From Myxococcales bacterium 68-20 (GTDB taxonomy: Bacteria; Myxococcota_A; Polyangia; Polyangiales; Polyangiaceae), in contig MKVQ01000012.1 in assembly GCA_001899635.1 (NCBI GenBank), positions 275,995 to 336,788 on the forward strand: DNA of 60,794 nucleotides. Reading direction: 5' to 3'. Both the position numbers and the translations under genes were made by a program. This document shows positions 35,622 to 45,518 of the stretch, piece after piece. The notes under the pieces were generated by a model. It searched no databases. It saw nothing but the letters and a program-made list of their open reading frames with translations, and had not been told where the DNA came from. The stretch's first letter is position 1. Each line of letters begins with the position of its first letter.

Positions 35622-37228
35622 CAGCAATCGTCCTTTCCCGGCCTCACGCCGCCGGAGGTCGACTTGCCTCTCGTGTTGACGTTGAGGATGTCGACCTGAC
35701 GAAAGCGCGCCGGCGGACAGCCGTGGCTGACCGCGTTCGACTGGCCCGGCTCGCCCTTTCCGTCCCACAGCGTGCCGTGGAGCTCCCACGACTTCTCGCC
35801 ACCGATCATGTCGCACGCGTTCCAGAACTCGAGCGTGCTCGACTGGTACGCGACGTCGCGGAGCGCCCGCGTGATCTTGCCGCTCTTCACCTCGTGGAAC
35901 ATCTGCCCCGAGAACTGGAAGTTGTAGCGCTGCTGATCGATCGACCAGGACCCGTTGCCGGTCACGAGCACACCGTTGTCCGTCGCGGCGATGATGTCGG
36001 CGAGCGCGGTATCCTTCGTCGAAGACGCGAGCGACACGTTCGGCATGCGCTGGAACGCGACCGACGCGTGATCCTGCGCGTACGATGTGCCGCGCGACGA
36101 CGTCTCGCCGATCCACCGAGCCAGATCGCGCGTCGTCTGGAGGCCCACGAGCACGCCGTCCTTCACGAGGTCCCAGCGCTGCGTGGCGACGCCCTCGTCG
36201 TCCCAGCCGCAGCTCGCGAGCCCCCCCGGAGCGGTCTTGTCGGCATAGAGCGTGACGAGGTCCGCTGCGTACTTCAGCTTCGCGAGCTGATCGGTCTTCA
36301 CGAACGACGTCCCCGCGAAGTTCGCCTCGAAGCCGAGGATGCGATCGAGCTCGGTGGGGTGACCGACCGACTCGTGAATCGTCAGCCAGAGATTGCTCGG
36401 CGCGAGGATCAGATCCCGCTTGCCGGGAGTCACCGACGGGCTCTTCAGCTTCTTCACCGCGTCTTCGGCGATGCGCCGCGCGTCCTTCGCGATCGACGAG
36501 CTCGTCACGTACTCCCAGCCGGCCTGCATCGGCGGGACCTCGGACGCGCGCGACTCGAACTGTCCGCCCTCGACGGCGGTGACCGAGAACGACGGCCAGA
36601 TGCGCGTCTGCGTCTGCTCGACCAGCGAGCCCTCGCTCGATGCGAAGATCTTGTGCTCGCCGAGCGACTCGATCGCGCCGCTCGCGAACTTCACGAGCGC
36701 GACGTCCCTCACGAGAGGCCAGAGCGAGAGCAGGTACGCTGCCTTGTCGGCGAGCGGCACCTCGAAGGGATCGATGTCCATCTTCGTCTGCCACTTGCCC
36801 TTGGCGACTGGCGCGGGCGCGAGCTCCACGGGATGCTTCAACGCGGGACGTGCGGCGCGCGCAATCGCGACGGCCTTCCTCGCGGCCTCCTCCGCCGCTC
36901 CGCCCGTCACGGTCGGGCTCGAGGCGAAGCCCCACGCGCCGTCGGCGATGACGCGCACACCGATGCCGTACGTCTCGGCCGAGGTGACCGAGACGACATG
37001 ATCCTCGCGCGTCGCGACTCGCTCCGTTCGTCGGCGAACGATGCGCGCGTCGGCGTAGGTCGCGCCAGCCTTCTTCGCCGAGTCGAGCGCCTGCGCCAGG
37101 ACATCCTCGACCGTCGCCGCGGTGCGCCTCGGAACTGGCAGCGCCGGAGCAGGCTTCTGGCACGCGGCTCCGCTCGTCGCGGCCGCGATCGCGGAGCCGC
37201 CGATGAACCGGCGTCGGGTGACGGGCAT
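35621..37228 (-). CDS. tldD: TldD-family metalloprotease subunit with Tat-type lipoprotein signal
   Basis: A 535-residue protein. Residues 1-25 begin with TRRRFIG and end GAAC (Cys23): a twin-arginine signal with a possible lipobox. The TldD domain follows, with HESVGH (near 284-290) supplying two zinc histidines and NAVSHGCPPARF near the C-terminus supplying a Cys that may act as the third ligand. The E. coli protein is cytoplasmic and about 480 residues; here the extra length is the signal. An in-frame ATG 49 codons upstream would bury the Tat motif. Co-translated with TldE. Likely target: exported peptides. Confidence 0.9.
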   Translation of the reverse strand: MPVTRRRFIGGSAIAAATSGAACQKPAPALPVPRRTAATVEDVLAQALDSAKKAGATYADARIVRRRTERVATREDHVVSVTSAETYGIGVRVIADGAWGFASSPTVTGGAAEEAARKAVAIARAARPALKHPVELAPAPVAKGKWQTKMDIDPFEVPLADKAAYLLSLWPLVRDVALVKFASGAIESLGEHKIFASSEGSLVEQTQTRIWPSFSVTAVEGGQFESRASEVPPMQAGWEYVTSSSIAKDARRIAEDAVKKLKSPSVTPGKRDLILAPSNLWLTIHESVGHPTELDRILGFEANFAGTSFVKTDQLAKLKYAADLVTLYADKTAPGGLASCGWDDEGVATQRWDLVKDGVLVGLQTTRDLARWIGETSSRGTSYAQDHASVAFQRMPNVSLASSTKDTALADIIAATDNGVLVTGNGSWSIDQQRYNFQFSGQMFHEVKSGKITRALRDVAYQSSTLEFWNACDMIGGEKSWELHGTLWDGKGEPGQSNAVSHGCPPARFRQVDILNVNTRGKSTSGGVRPGKDDC

Positions 37229-37404
37229 GGGCGGAGGGTACACGACGGCGCGACACCGATGAACGAGGGCAACCAGCCGCGCTCGCGCGCGGAGCCGCGC
37301 GCACCGCGTCGTGCGATCGGAAACGTCAGCGCCTGCGCATCGAACACGCAGAGCGAAGGGAGCACCTCCGCCCACCCGTAAAGGAGAGCCCCGCTCGCCC
37401 GTGA

Positions 37405-38385
<981 letters not shown>

Positions 38386-38436
38386 GGCGCGCGGCGGAGG
38401 ACAACTCTTTCTCGACTCGTCGCGGGCCGTGCCACC

Positions 38437-39303
38437 ATGCGTGGCATCGCTCCGCGGCGCACGACGATCGAGGACTACGAACGCCGCATTCTTCGCGCGC
38501 AGCGGCTCCTCGAACAGCGGCTCGACGAAGCGATCACGCCCGTCGAGCTCGCCGAGGCGGCTCACTTCTCGCTGCATCATTTCCACCGCGTCTTTCGCGC
38601 ACAGCTCGGCGAGACGGTGATGCAGCACGTGCGCCGTCTTCGCCTCGAGCGTGCAGCACGGCGGATGCGAGCTTCGGAGGAGCGCATCCTCGAGATCGCG
38701 CTCGAGGCAGGGTACGAATCCCACGAGGCCTTCACGCGCGCCTTCGTCGATCGGTTCGGGATCTCGCCCTCGGAGTTTCGCGACCAGCCCTCGGCTCGCC
38801 TCCTCGAGTGGGAGACGAAGCGCGACGACGCGGTGAAGGCCGAGGTGAGCGTGAAGACGCTCCCCGCACTGCGCGTGGCGTTCCGGCGCCACCGCGGCGG
38901 GTACCACGAGGTCCCCGCGCTCTGGCGGCCGATGATGCAGTGGGCGGCGGAGCGCGGGCTCACCGCGCAGCCCGCGCCGTTCTACGGGGTCTGCCCCGAC
39001 GATCCCGACGTCACCGCCGAGGAGCACCTTCGCTTCGATGCCTGCGTCGTCGTCGGCAACGACTTCACAGCAGACGAATCCGTGAGCATCGCCGAGATCC
39101 CCGCCGGCACGTACGCCGTCGGGATCCACGTCGGACCGTTCGATCGTCTCGCCGAGACGTATCTCGACGTCATCGGGAGATGGTTTCCGAAGAGCGGGTA
39201 CGAGCTCGCGCCGGAGGCCGTCGTCGAGCATTACCTCGACGATCCTTCGATCGTTCCACCGGGGAAGCTTCGCACCGAGGTCTGCGTCAGGATCGCCGAG
39301 TAG
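38437..39303 (+). CDS. AraC-family regulator with GyrI-like effector domain
   Basis: A 288-residue regulator. Residues about 12-115 hold the two AraC helix-turn-helix motifs (ITPVELAEAAHFSLHHFHRVF and ILEIALEAGYESHEAFTRAF). Residues about 130-286 form a GyrI-like (SOUL-type) small-molecule-binding domain, as in Rob and SbmC-type proteins. Members often sense hydrophobic drugs and activate export or resistance genes. It starts 51 bases after the iminopeptidase stop, and the separate GyrI-like gene converges from 15 bases downstream. Confidence 0.88.
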   Translation: MRGIAPRRTTIEDYERRILRAQRLLEQRLDEAITPVELAEAAHFSLHHFHRVFRAQLGETVMQHVRRLRLERAARRMRASEERILEIALEAGYESHEAFTRAFVDRFGISPSEFRDQPSARLLEWETKRDDAVKAEVSVKTLPALRVAFRRHRGGYHEVPALWRPMMQWAAERGLTAQPAPFYGVCPDDPDVTAEEHLRFDACVVVGNDFTADESVSIAEIPAGTYAVGIHVGPFDRLAETYLDVIGRWFPKSGYELAPEAVVEHYLDDPSIVPPGKLRTEVCVRIAE

Positions 39304-39318
39304 CCGCAGGCGCTCGCC

Positions 39319-39783
39319 TCACGAGAGGCCGACCATGACGTCAGCCTCGACCGAGCTCGCCGACATCGCGCCGGGCGCGTACCGCTCGAAGTCGGCGATG
39401 AAGCGCCGGCGCTCGCGCTCCTTCCACTCCGAGCTCACGTACGTCCAGGTCTGCCAGATCACCTGGGCCGGATCGCCCTTCGCCGCGAACGAGGCGTACC
39501 TGCCGACGGGAACGCGCACGCGCCTGAGCCCCGGGGGCACGACCGTGTCCGGCTCGACCGCGACGCCGAGCACCATCGTGTAGGGCCCGCGATGATCCGA
39601 CTCGTAGTCGCAATAGACGGCATAGAGATGAGCGTCGCCGGCCTTCGCCGCGATCGTGCTCGCGATCCCCTCACGCATGAATCTCTGCCAGTGGGGGCCG
39701 ATCTCCGTGACCGCGCGTTCGGGCGACGTTCGCAGCGGGAGACCAATGACGACGAGGTCGGCGGCAAGCTCGGTGGGGGTCAT
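39319..39783 (-). CDS. GyrI-like small-molecule-binding protein
   Basis: A 154-residue single-domain protein of the GyrI/AraC effector-binding type (DLVVIGLPLRTS at the start, GVAVEPDTVVPPGLRRVRVPVGRYA in the middle, WTYVSSEW near the end). It has no DNA-binding part. Such proteins bind or hydrolyse small compounds, or protect gyrase in the case of E. coli SbmC. It resembles the second domain of its convergent neighbour in fold class but is diverged in sequence. The ATG at 39783 is preferred; the upstream extension is Arg-rich and non-coding in character. Confidence 0.75.
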   Translation of the reverse strand: MTPTELAADLVVIGLPLRTSPERAVTEIGPHWQRFMREGIASTIAAKAGDAHLYAVYCDYESDHRGPYTMVLGVAVEPDTVVPPGLRRVRVPVGRYASFAAKGDPAQVIWQTWTYVSSEWKERERRRFIADFERYAPGAMSASSVEADVMVGLS

Positions 39784-40016
39784 TCGCAATGGAAGCTCCT
39801 TTCGGTGAGCGCCGCGAGCGGCGTCGGTCCGAGAACCTACGGCTCCGCCATCTCCATCGCTTGATGGCGCGTGCGATCTTCGCCTGCCCCGAAGACGGCC
39901 AAGGAGGCGGGTGCTCGTTGCTGCGGCGCGCAATCGGCTCAGGTTGCGATCGAGTCCTGGTTCCGCGAGGAATACGTGGAAAACGGACGGCACTCGCGCT
40001 AACTAGTGGCCCGCGA

Positions 40017-40271
40017 ATGTCGACGACGACGAATGGCCGCGAAGCACACTCGGAGGAAATCGTCTTCGAGCTCGCGACACGCCTCCTGCAAGGGGCGACC
40101 ATCGACGTGACCGACAACGTCGGACGGACGTGGCAAGCCACGGCTTCGACACTCTCCTGGAACGACGGGGTCACGCAGACGCTGGTCCTCGATCAGGCCA
40201 ACGCGTTCGACGTCCTGACCGAGCTCGCCGAGCGTCTCGCCGCTCCACCCGGCCCGCCAGCGGTCGGCTGA
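40017..40271 (+). CDS. Small hypothetical protein
   Basis: An 84-residue acidic protein with no signal or membrane segment. The sequence alternates a helix (SEEIVFELATRLLQGATI), two strands (RTWQATASTL, TQTLVLDQ) and a C-terminal helix (AFDVLTELAERL). Composition and codon use look like a real gene. The ATG at 40017 follows an apparently non-coding 233-base gap. No family is recognised. It could be a small DNA- or protein-binding factor. Confidence 0.5.
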   Translation: MSTTTNGREAHSEEIVFELATRLLQGATIDVTDNVGRTWQATASTLSWNDGVTQTLVLDQANAFDVLTELAERLAAPPGPPAVG

Positions 40272-40539
40272 AGCGCGTCGCGCGCTCCCGCGCCTCCCGC
40301 CCCTGAGCCTCACGCGCCGGGACGTCGCGCTCGCGCGTCCATGCTGCGCCAGACGCAAGCAGGTCACCGGACGCGCCCGTGCGGCCTCGGGGCGAGCGCA
40401 CTCGTGCCCCATTGAATGTGCCGAGCCCAGGCAACAGATCGATGGAGTCGCCTCATCTGGTGAGTGGCTCGGAAGGATCGAAGCTGGGTGACGAAGGGCG
40501 GAGGCGAGTCGTCGTATGCCGACGAGACGAGAGCAGGCC

Positions 40540-41031
40540 ATGAAGAAGGATCGAACGACGCTGCTCGTGCTCTGCTCGCTCGCGGTCGTGATCGCTTGCA
40601 GCGGCTCCAGGAACGAGGACCTGCTGCAGGCGAGCGGCACGGACCGCGTGGTCCTCGACGTCCGCTGCTCCGCCGACGGCGATTGCCCCAGCGGCTTCGA
40701 GTGCGAGAGCGAGAACGAGCACGGAACGTCGACGAGCTACTGCAAGTCGCATCGGAGCACGGGCTCGAACGGCGACGATGCAGGCGCAGGAGCCTCGCGA
40801 TGTCCGGCCGGCTTCGAACAAGAGACCGAGCATGCGGGTACGTTCTGCAAGCCGCATGGTGGCAAGGACGACGGCGAGGTACCGGCGGCCGGCGCGGCCC
40901 CCAGCGGTGCGGCGTGTACCACCGACGCCGATTGCGCGCCGGGGCTCGAATGCGAGCTCGAGCTCGAGCACGGCCTGACGACGGCGTTCTGCAAACCGCA
41001 CGGCCGAAGAAGCAAGGGCGGGAAGAACTGA
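40540..41031 (+). CDS. Small lipoprotein with three Cys-containing repeats
   Basis: A 163-residue lipoprotein (lipobox VIAC, Cys20). The mature protein is three related repeats: SADGDCPSGFECESENEH ending YCKSHR, CPAGFEQETEH ending FCKPHG, and TTDADCAPGLECELELEH ending FCKPHG. Each holds a C-x-x-G-(L/F)-E core, a run of acidic residues, and a C-K-x-H end, so Cys, Glu and His recur at fixed spacing. That pattern could bind metal ions or form disulphides. Pro/Ala/Gly linkers separate the repeats. The ATG at 40540 gives a standard signal. Function unknown. Confidence 0.65.
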   Translation: MKKDRTTLLVLCSLAVVIACSGSRNEDLLQASGTDRVVLDVRCSADGDCPSGFECESENEHGTSTSYCKSHRSTGSNGDDAGAGASRCPAGFEQETEHAGTFCKPHGGKDDGEVPAAGAAPSGAACTTDADCAPGLECELELEHGLTTAFCKPHGRRSKGGKN

Positions 41032-41530
41032 CGCTGCAGCTCCCGGCCAGGTGGCGGCAGTCTCCCGATTCCGTCGTTCTCCGCTGAATCACGTCCCGCG
41101 GATACCGAGGGCAGCGTGGCTCACGCCAAGCGTGCAGTCGCGGAGCTGGACGTGGCGCGGCGCCGAGCGTCTCGCGCCGGACGGGCGATGTCGAGGGCTG
41201 GCAGTCTCACGCCTGCAGGCGACGATACGCGCGAGCCACGCTGTGTCGGCCCGGACGGCAACGCACGATCTCGCTCGCTCGCGACGTCGATCGTTCGGTC
41301 GCGTAGATCGACGATGTCCTTGAGGCACGGGGCTCGGAATGTCAGCCCCGTCCTGGCCCAGACGATCGCGCGGACCTCGGGCCGACCTCGCCTCCCGCCA
41401 AGACGGGTTTGAATCCCGCGTCGTCCGACCGAGCACCGAACTTCGGGTGCATCGCCCCCTCGTTTCGGTGCGCGCCTTGCTGAGCTGCGCCCACGGCCGA
41501 TGTCGTGTCGGTCACCCGCATGAGGGTCAG
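41032..41530. other. 499-base region without a recognisable gene
   Basis: No reading frame here looks coding in either strand. Two hairpins are visible: ACGGGGCT/AGCCCCGT around nine bases (41327-41351) and GCACC/GGTGC around eight bases (41433-41450). Between them, GGGTTTGAATCCC resembles a tRNA T-arm, but no matching acceptor or anticodon arm could be found. It could hold a small RNA or the promoter of the peroxidase gene. Confidence 0.4.
41327..41351 (+). terminator. Perfect 8-bp hairpin
   Basis: ACGGGGCT pairs with AGCCCCGT around a nine-base loop. There is no T-run, and it lies 296 bases after the nearest upstream stop, so it may belong to an unannotated RNA and not be a terminator. Confidence 0.4.
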
Positions 41531-44089
41531 ATGGTCCTTTCGACGAAGACAACGAGAATGCGCAACGTCCTCATGACGAGCGCGCCCGTCATCTCGCTGC
41601 TCACGCTCCTGGCAATCGGATGCGCATCGGGAGAGGGACAGGACATCGCTGGCGATACGTCCGTGCAGCGCGATCCGCTCGCCCTCGACGCTCCTCCGGA
41701 TGACACCTCTCCCAGCGACACTCGCCAGCTCGCACGCGAACGCACGGGATCGCTCAAGATGGTCAGCCTCGAGGACCCGAGCACCCTCGAACGGTTCATC
41801 AAGGATCGCAAGACCGCCCTGCGGCTCGGAAAGGCGCTCTTCTGGGATCAGCAGGTCGGCAGCGACGGCCAGGCTTGCGCGAGCTGCCACTTCCATGCTG
41901 GCGCCGACAACCGTTCGAAGAGCCAGCTCAATCCGGGCTTCCGCAACGAGATCCCCGGGATCAATCCCAATGCCTTCAACGACCTGACGGGCTTCGGCCC
42001 CAACAAGAACAAGTTCGGCCCGAACTATCAGCTCACGGCCGCGGACTTCCCGTTTCGCAAGCTCTCCGACCCGACCGATCGCAATTCGACCGTCATCTCC
42101 GACACCAACGATGTCGCGTCGTCGCAGGGCGTTTTCAACGCCGGCTTCGTCGCGACGGCCATCCCCAACGACGTGGGCATTCCGTCGCTCGAGGGCAACG
42201 GAGCGGTCTTCAATGTCGACGACATCCTCGTGCGGAACGTGGAGCCACGGCAGACGCCAACGGTGTTCAACGCTGCGTTCAACCATCGCAACTTCTGGGA
42301 CGGGCGCGCTCGATTCGAGTTCAACGGGATGAATCCGATCGGGCAGCTCGATCCGGGCGCGCGCGTCGTCGAGCGACTGTGGTGGGGCATCCCCGCGCTC
42401 GTCACCGTTCGCGTCCCGCGGAGCTCGCTCGCATCTCAGGCCGTGGGCCCCGTCACGAGCGATCTGGAGGTGGCCTTCGGCGCCCCGACGGCCGCGTTCA
42501 TCGGCCGCCGCTTCCAGGACGTCGCCCGCAAGCTGCTCGCCCCCTCGGTCGTCCCGCTCGGACAGCAGCTCGTCTCACCGGACGACAGCGTCCTCGGTGC
42601 CCTCGCGTTGCCGCAGGCAGGCATCAAGGGCTACTACGCGCAAATGATCCGCGACGCGTTCCACGACCGCTGGTGGAACGCGCCCGGCTTCATCGTGGAC
42701 ATCTCGGGCAAGCAGCCAGTGCTGAAGAAGCAGAACGCACCGAAGGGTCCGAACCAGTTCACCGTGATGGAGTACAACTTCGCGCTCTTCTTCGGGCTCG
42801 CGGTCCAAGAGTACGAGAAGACGCTCGTGAGCGACGACAGCCCGTTCGATCGCTTCATGGAAGGCGACGACAATGCACTGTCGGCCACCGAGCAGAAGGG
42901 GCTTCGGCTCTTCCTCGACAAGGGGAAGTGCATCAACTGCCACGGCGGCCCCGAGTTCACGAATGCGTCGCTCCAGAACGTGCGGAAAAACGAGGTCATC
43001 GAGCGCATGGTGATGGGGGACAACCGCGTCGCGGTCTACGACAACGGCTTCTACAACATCGGCGTACGCCCGACGCACGAGGACATCGGCGTCGGAGGAC
43101 GGATCGGCCCGCGCAACCTGCCGCTGTCGAACTCACGCCTGTTCCAGCGTGAGCTCGGGCAGCTCGTGTCGCTTCTCCAGGCATTCGGCGTCCCGAGGGA
43201 CCAGGCGATCCGACTCGCCAACAAGACCCTCGGGATCCCACGCATCCAGGCGCGACCGGAGGAGGCCGAGCCTCTCCTGAAGAAGACGGCGCCCGACGCT
43301 GCTGCGGAGCTCGAAGCGGCGCGCTCCAAGCTCGCAACCGCGGTCGCGACGCTCCCTCTGGGGTTGCGGAAGAACGCGCAGAAAAAGCTCGATCAGGTCA
43401 GCGCGCTCCTCGCTGCAGCCAGCGCATCGCTCGCCGGCGGCTCGGTCAACGACGCAGCTCCGAAGCTCGCTGAAGCAGCCGACAAGCTGGACGAGCTCGC
43501 CCGCACACTCCGCACGAGCGTCGCCTCGCAGACGAACAAGGCACGCGACCTCCTCGCCCCGGGCTTGAGCCTCCTGCCGGACCCGATCGATCCGGGTCCC
43601 GACCCGCTCCACCCGAACGGTCCTCCGCTGCGTCCCGACGAGCGGGTCGCCGTCGACGGCGCCTTCAAGACGCCCTCGCTTCGGAACGTCTCGGAGACCG
43701 CCCCCTACTTCCACAACGGTGGCCAGGCGACGCTCGACCAGGTCGTCGAGTTCTACAACCGCGGCGGTGACTTCGCGAACGTCAACCGCGACAACCTCGA
43801 TCCGGACATCCAGCCTCTCGGCCTGACCGCCGACGAGCGGGCCGCGCTCGTCGCCTTCCTTCATACGCTCACCGACGAGCGCGTTCGGTACGATCGCGCG
43901 CCGTTCGATCACCCGAGCCTGCCCCTCCCGAACGGGGGCACCGCGCCGGTGATGACGCCGATCTTCCCCGATACCCCCGTGCTCGAGGACCGCATCACGC
44001 TCCCGGCCGTCGGAGCCGGCGGCAGCGGCATCAAGCTCGGGACGTCCGGTACCCCCTTCGCCCACTTCCTCCAGCCGTTGACGAAGTAA
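41531..44089 (+). CDS. Di-haem cytochrome c peroxidase (MauG/CcpA family), lipoprotein
   Basis: An 852-residue lipoprotein (LAIGC, Cys31). Two c-type haem sites are present: CASCH (116-120) and CINCH (467-471). The C-terminal signature (AFKTPSLRNV, then APYFHNGG and FYNRGGDF) is typical of MauG/CcpA enzymes, which reduce hydrogen peroxide or oxidise protein residues. Common members are 350-450 residues. Here a long insertion separates the haems, and a helical, Ala/Lys/Leu-rich coiled-coil-like block (about 575-678) plus a Pro-rich linker precede the C-terminal signature. GAGGG sits before the ATG at 41531. It is anchored in the periplasm or on the surface. Confidence 0.87.
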   Translation: MVLSTKTTRMRNVLMTSAPVISLLTLLAIGCASGEGQDIAGDTSVQRDPLALDAPPDDTSPSDTRQLARERTGSLKMVSLEDPSTLERFIKDRKTALRLGKALFWDQQVGSDGQACASCHFHAGADNRSKSQLNPGFRNEIPGINPNAFNDLTGFGPNKNKFGPNYQLTAADFPFRKLSDPTDRNSTVISDTNDVASSQGVFNAGFVATAIPNDVGIPSLEGNGAVFNVDDILVRNVEPRQTPTVFNAAFNHRNFWDGRARFEFNGMNPIGQLDPGARVVERLWWGIPALVTVRVPRSSLASQAVGPVTSDLEVAFGAPTAAFIGRRFQDVARKLLAPSVVPLGQQLVSPDDSVLGALALPQAGIKGYYAQMIRDAFHDRWWNAPGFIVDISGKQPVLKKQNAPKGPNQFTVMEYNFALFFGLAVQEYEKTLVSDDSPFDRFMEGDDNALSATEQKGLRLFLDKGKCINCHGGPEFTNASLQNVRKNEVIERMVMGDNRVAVYDNGFYNIGVRPTHEDIGVGGRIGPRNLPLSNSRLFQRELGQLVSLLQAFGVPRDQAIRLANKTLGIPRIQARPEEAEPLLKKTAPDAAAELEAARSKLATAVATLPLGLRKNAQKKLDQVSALLAAASASLAGGSVNDAAPKLAEAADKLDELARTLRTSVASQTNKARDLLAPGLSLLPDPIDPGPDPLHPNGPPLRPDERVAVDGAFKTPSLRNVSETAPYFHNGGQATLDQVVEFYNRGGDFANVNRDNLDPDIQPLGLTADERAALVAFLHTLTDERVRYDRAPFDHPSLPLPNGGTAPVMTPIFPDTPVLEDRITLPAVGAGGSGIKLGTSGTPFAHFLQPLTK

Positions 44090-44200
44090 GCAGAGAGCAT
44101 CGTCGCATCAGCGACGGCGACTCGACCACGGGACCGGGAGCGCGCACCACGCGCTTCCGGTCTTCGCGCTTTCGACGAGCGGGCCAAAGCGTCGCTGCGC

Positions 44201-44227
44201 CGCAACAATGAATGTTGCGTTGCACAA
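44201..44227. promoter_or_regulatory. Inverted repeat and PhaR-like operator before phaZ
   Basis: CGCAACA and TGTTGCG flank ATGAA (44201-44219), overlapped by TTGCGTTGCACAA (44215-44227). TGC-rich, TTGCNNTGCACAA-like sites are, as I recall, bound by the PHA-granule regulator PhaR in proteobacteria. It lies 50-76 bases before the preferred phaZ start and would be a sensible operator. Confidence 0.45.
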
Positions 44228-44276
44228 ACGCCGGTTTGGAGTCATGCTCTCGGCGATGTCCTCGGGGCAAGACTCC

Positions 44277-45518
44277 ATGCTGTACGCGCTGCACGCCATC
44301 CAGCGAAGTTTCCTGAATCCTGTCGCTAACTTTTCCCAAAAGGCGAGCGATCTCCTGGAAGGAAACGACGGGCTCCCCGCGCGCATGTTGCGCGCGAATC
44401 TCGCTTCGCTGCACCGCATCACGAAGGCATTCGACAAGCCCGCGTTCGGGATCACCCACGCGAACGCTCACGGGGCCGAGATGGTCGTGGTCGAGGAAGA
44501 GATCGACTGCCACCCATTCTGCCGCCTGGTGCGCTTTGCGCGGCGCTCCGAAGAACCGACGACGGCAGCGGCCCTCGCCGCAGATCCGCGCGTGTTGGTG
44601 GTGGCACCGCTCTCCGGCCACTTCGCGACGTTGCTCCGCGACACGGTCGCGACCTTGCTTCGCGATCACGACGTCTACGTCACCGACTGGGTCGACGCGC
44701 GCGACGTGCCGGTAGCCGAGGGCGCTTTCAGCCTCGACGACTACGTCGTCACGGTGCAGCGGTTCATCCGCAAGCTCGGCGCGGCGAACCTTCACGTCAT
44801 CGCGGTGTGTCAGCCGACGGTTCCGGTGCTCGGAGCGGTCGCTCTGATGGCCGGCGACGGCGAGCCCACGCCGCGCTCGCTGACGCTGATGGGGGGCCCG
44901 GTCGACGCGCGCCGGAGTCCGACGGAGGTGAACCGACTCGCCACCGAGCACACGCTCGCGTGGTTCGAGACGAACATGATCCACCGCGTGCCGGCTGGCT
45001 ACGCCGGCCACGGGCGCGCCGTCTACCCGGGGTTCCTGCAGCTGACCGCCTTCACGATGATGAACCCGGAGCGCCACGCGGAGTCGTACGGCCTCTACTG
45101 GCTGGATCGCTTTCGCGGAGCCGCAGGGGCCGAACGAGCGAAGACGCACGAGACCTTCTACGACGAATACAACGCCGTCCTCGACATGGACGCGGCCTAC
45201 TACCTCGATACGGTGGAGAAGGTCTTCCAGCAGTTCGCGCTCGCGCGCGGCACGTGGGTCGTGAACGACGAGCGGGTGAGACCCGAGACGATCTCGACGA
45301 CGGCGCTCTTCACGATCGAGGGGGCGAACGACGACATCTCCGGACTCGGCCAGACCGAGGCCGCGCACGACCTCTGCACGGCCATTCCGAAGGAGCGGCG
45401 ACGCCACCTCGTGGCGGAGGGCTGCGGCCACTACGGCATCTTCTCCGGGCGCCGCTGGCGGGAGGCGATCTACCCCGAAGTCCGTGCGTTCATCCGAGCG
45501 GCGGAGGCAGCGCGATGA
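44277..45518 (+). CDS. phaZ: Intracellular polyhydroxybutyrate depolymerase
   Basis: It breaks stored polyhydroxybutyrate granules into 3-hydroxybutyrate or its oligomers. The 413-residue protein matches the PhaZ1 type of Ralstonia throughout: LYALHAIQRS at the start, VCQPTVPVLGA with the nucleophile Cys178 (Cys in place of Ser is normal here), GANDDISG with Asp352/353, and CGHYGIFSGRRWR with His385. The family normally begins MLY(Q/A)LH, so the ATG at 44277 is preferred to upstream ATGs at 44208 and 44244; the first of these lies inside the operator-like repeat. The stop overlaps the dehydrogenase start (ATGA). Confidence 0.93.
   Translation: MLYALHAIQRSFLNPVANFSQKASDLLEGNDGLPARMLRANLASLHRITKAFDKPAFGITHANAHGAEMVVVEEEIDCHPFCRLVRFARRSEEPTTAAALAADPRVLVVAPLSGHFATLLRDTVATLLRDHDVYVTDWVDARDVPVAEGAFSLDDYVVTVQRFIRKLGAANLHVIAVCQPTVPVLGAVALMAGDGEPTPRSLTLMGGPVDARRSPTEVNRLATEHTLAWFETNMIHRVPAGYAGHGRAVYPGFLQLTAFTMMNPERHAESYGLYWLDRFRGAAGAERAKTHETFYDEYNAVLDMDAAYYLDTVEKVFQQFALARGTWVVNDERVRPETISTTALFTIEGANDDISGLGQTEAAHDLCTAIPKERRRHLVAEGCGHYGIFSGRRWREAIYPEVRAFIRAAEAAR

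Noticed and set aside
34281-37304. Single 1007-codon minus-strand frame through tldE
   Set aside because: Only its 3' part, from the ATG at 35621, is tldE. The upstream part is an alternate frame of tldD and is Arg-rich.
41400-41430. tRNA-like T-arm (GGGTTTGAATCCC)
   Set aside because: The invariant C of the T-loop is T, no pairing acceptor strand or anticodon arm exists upstream in the right distance, and no CCA follows.
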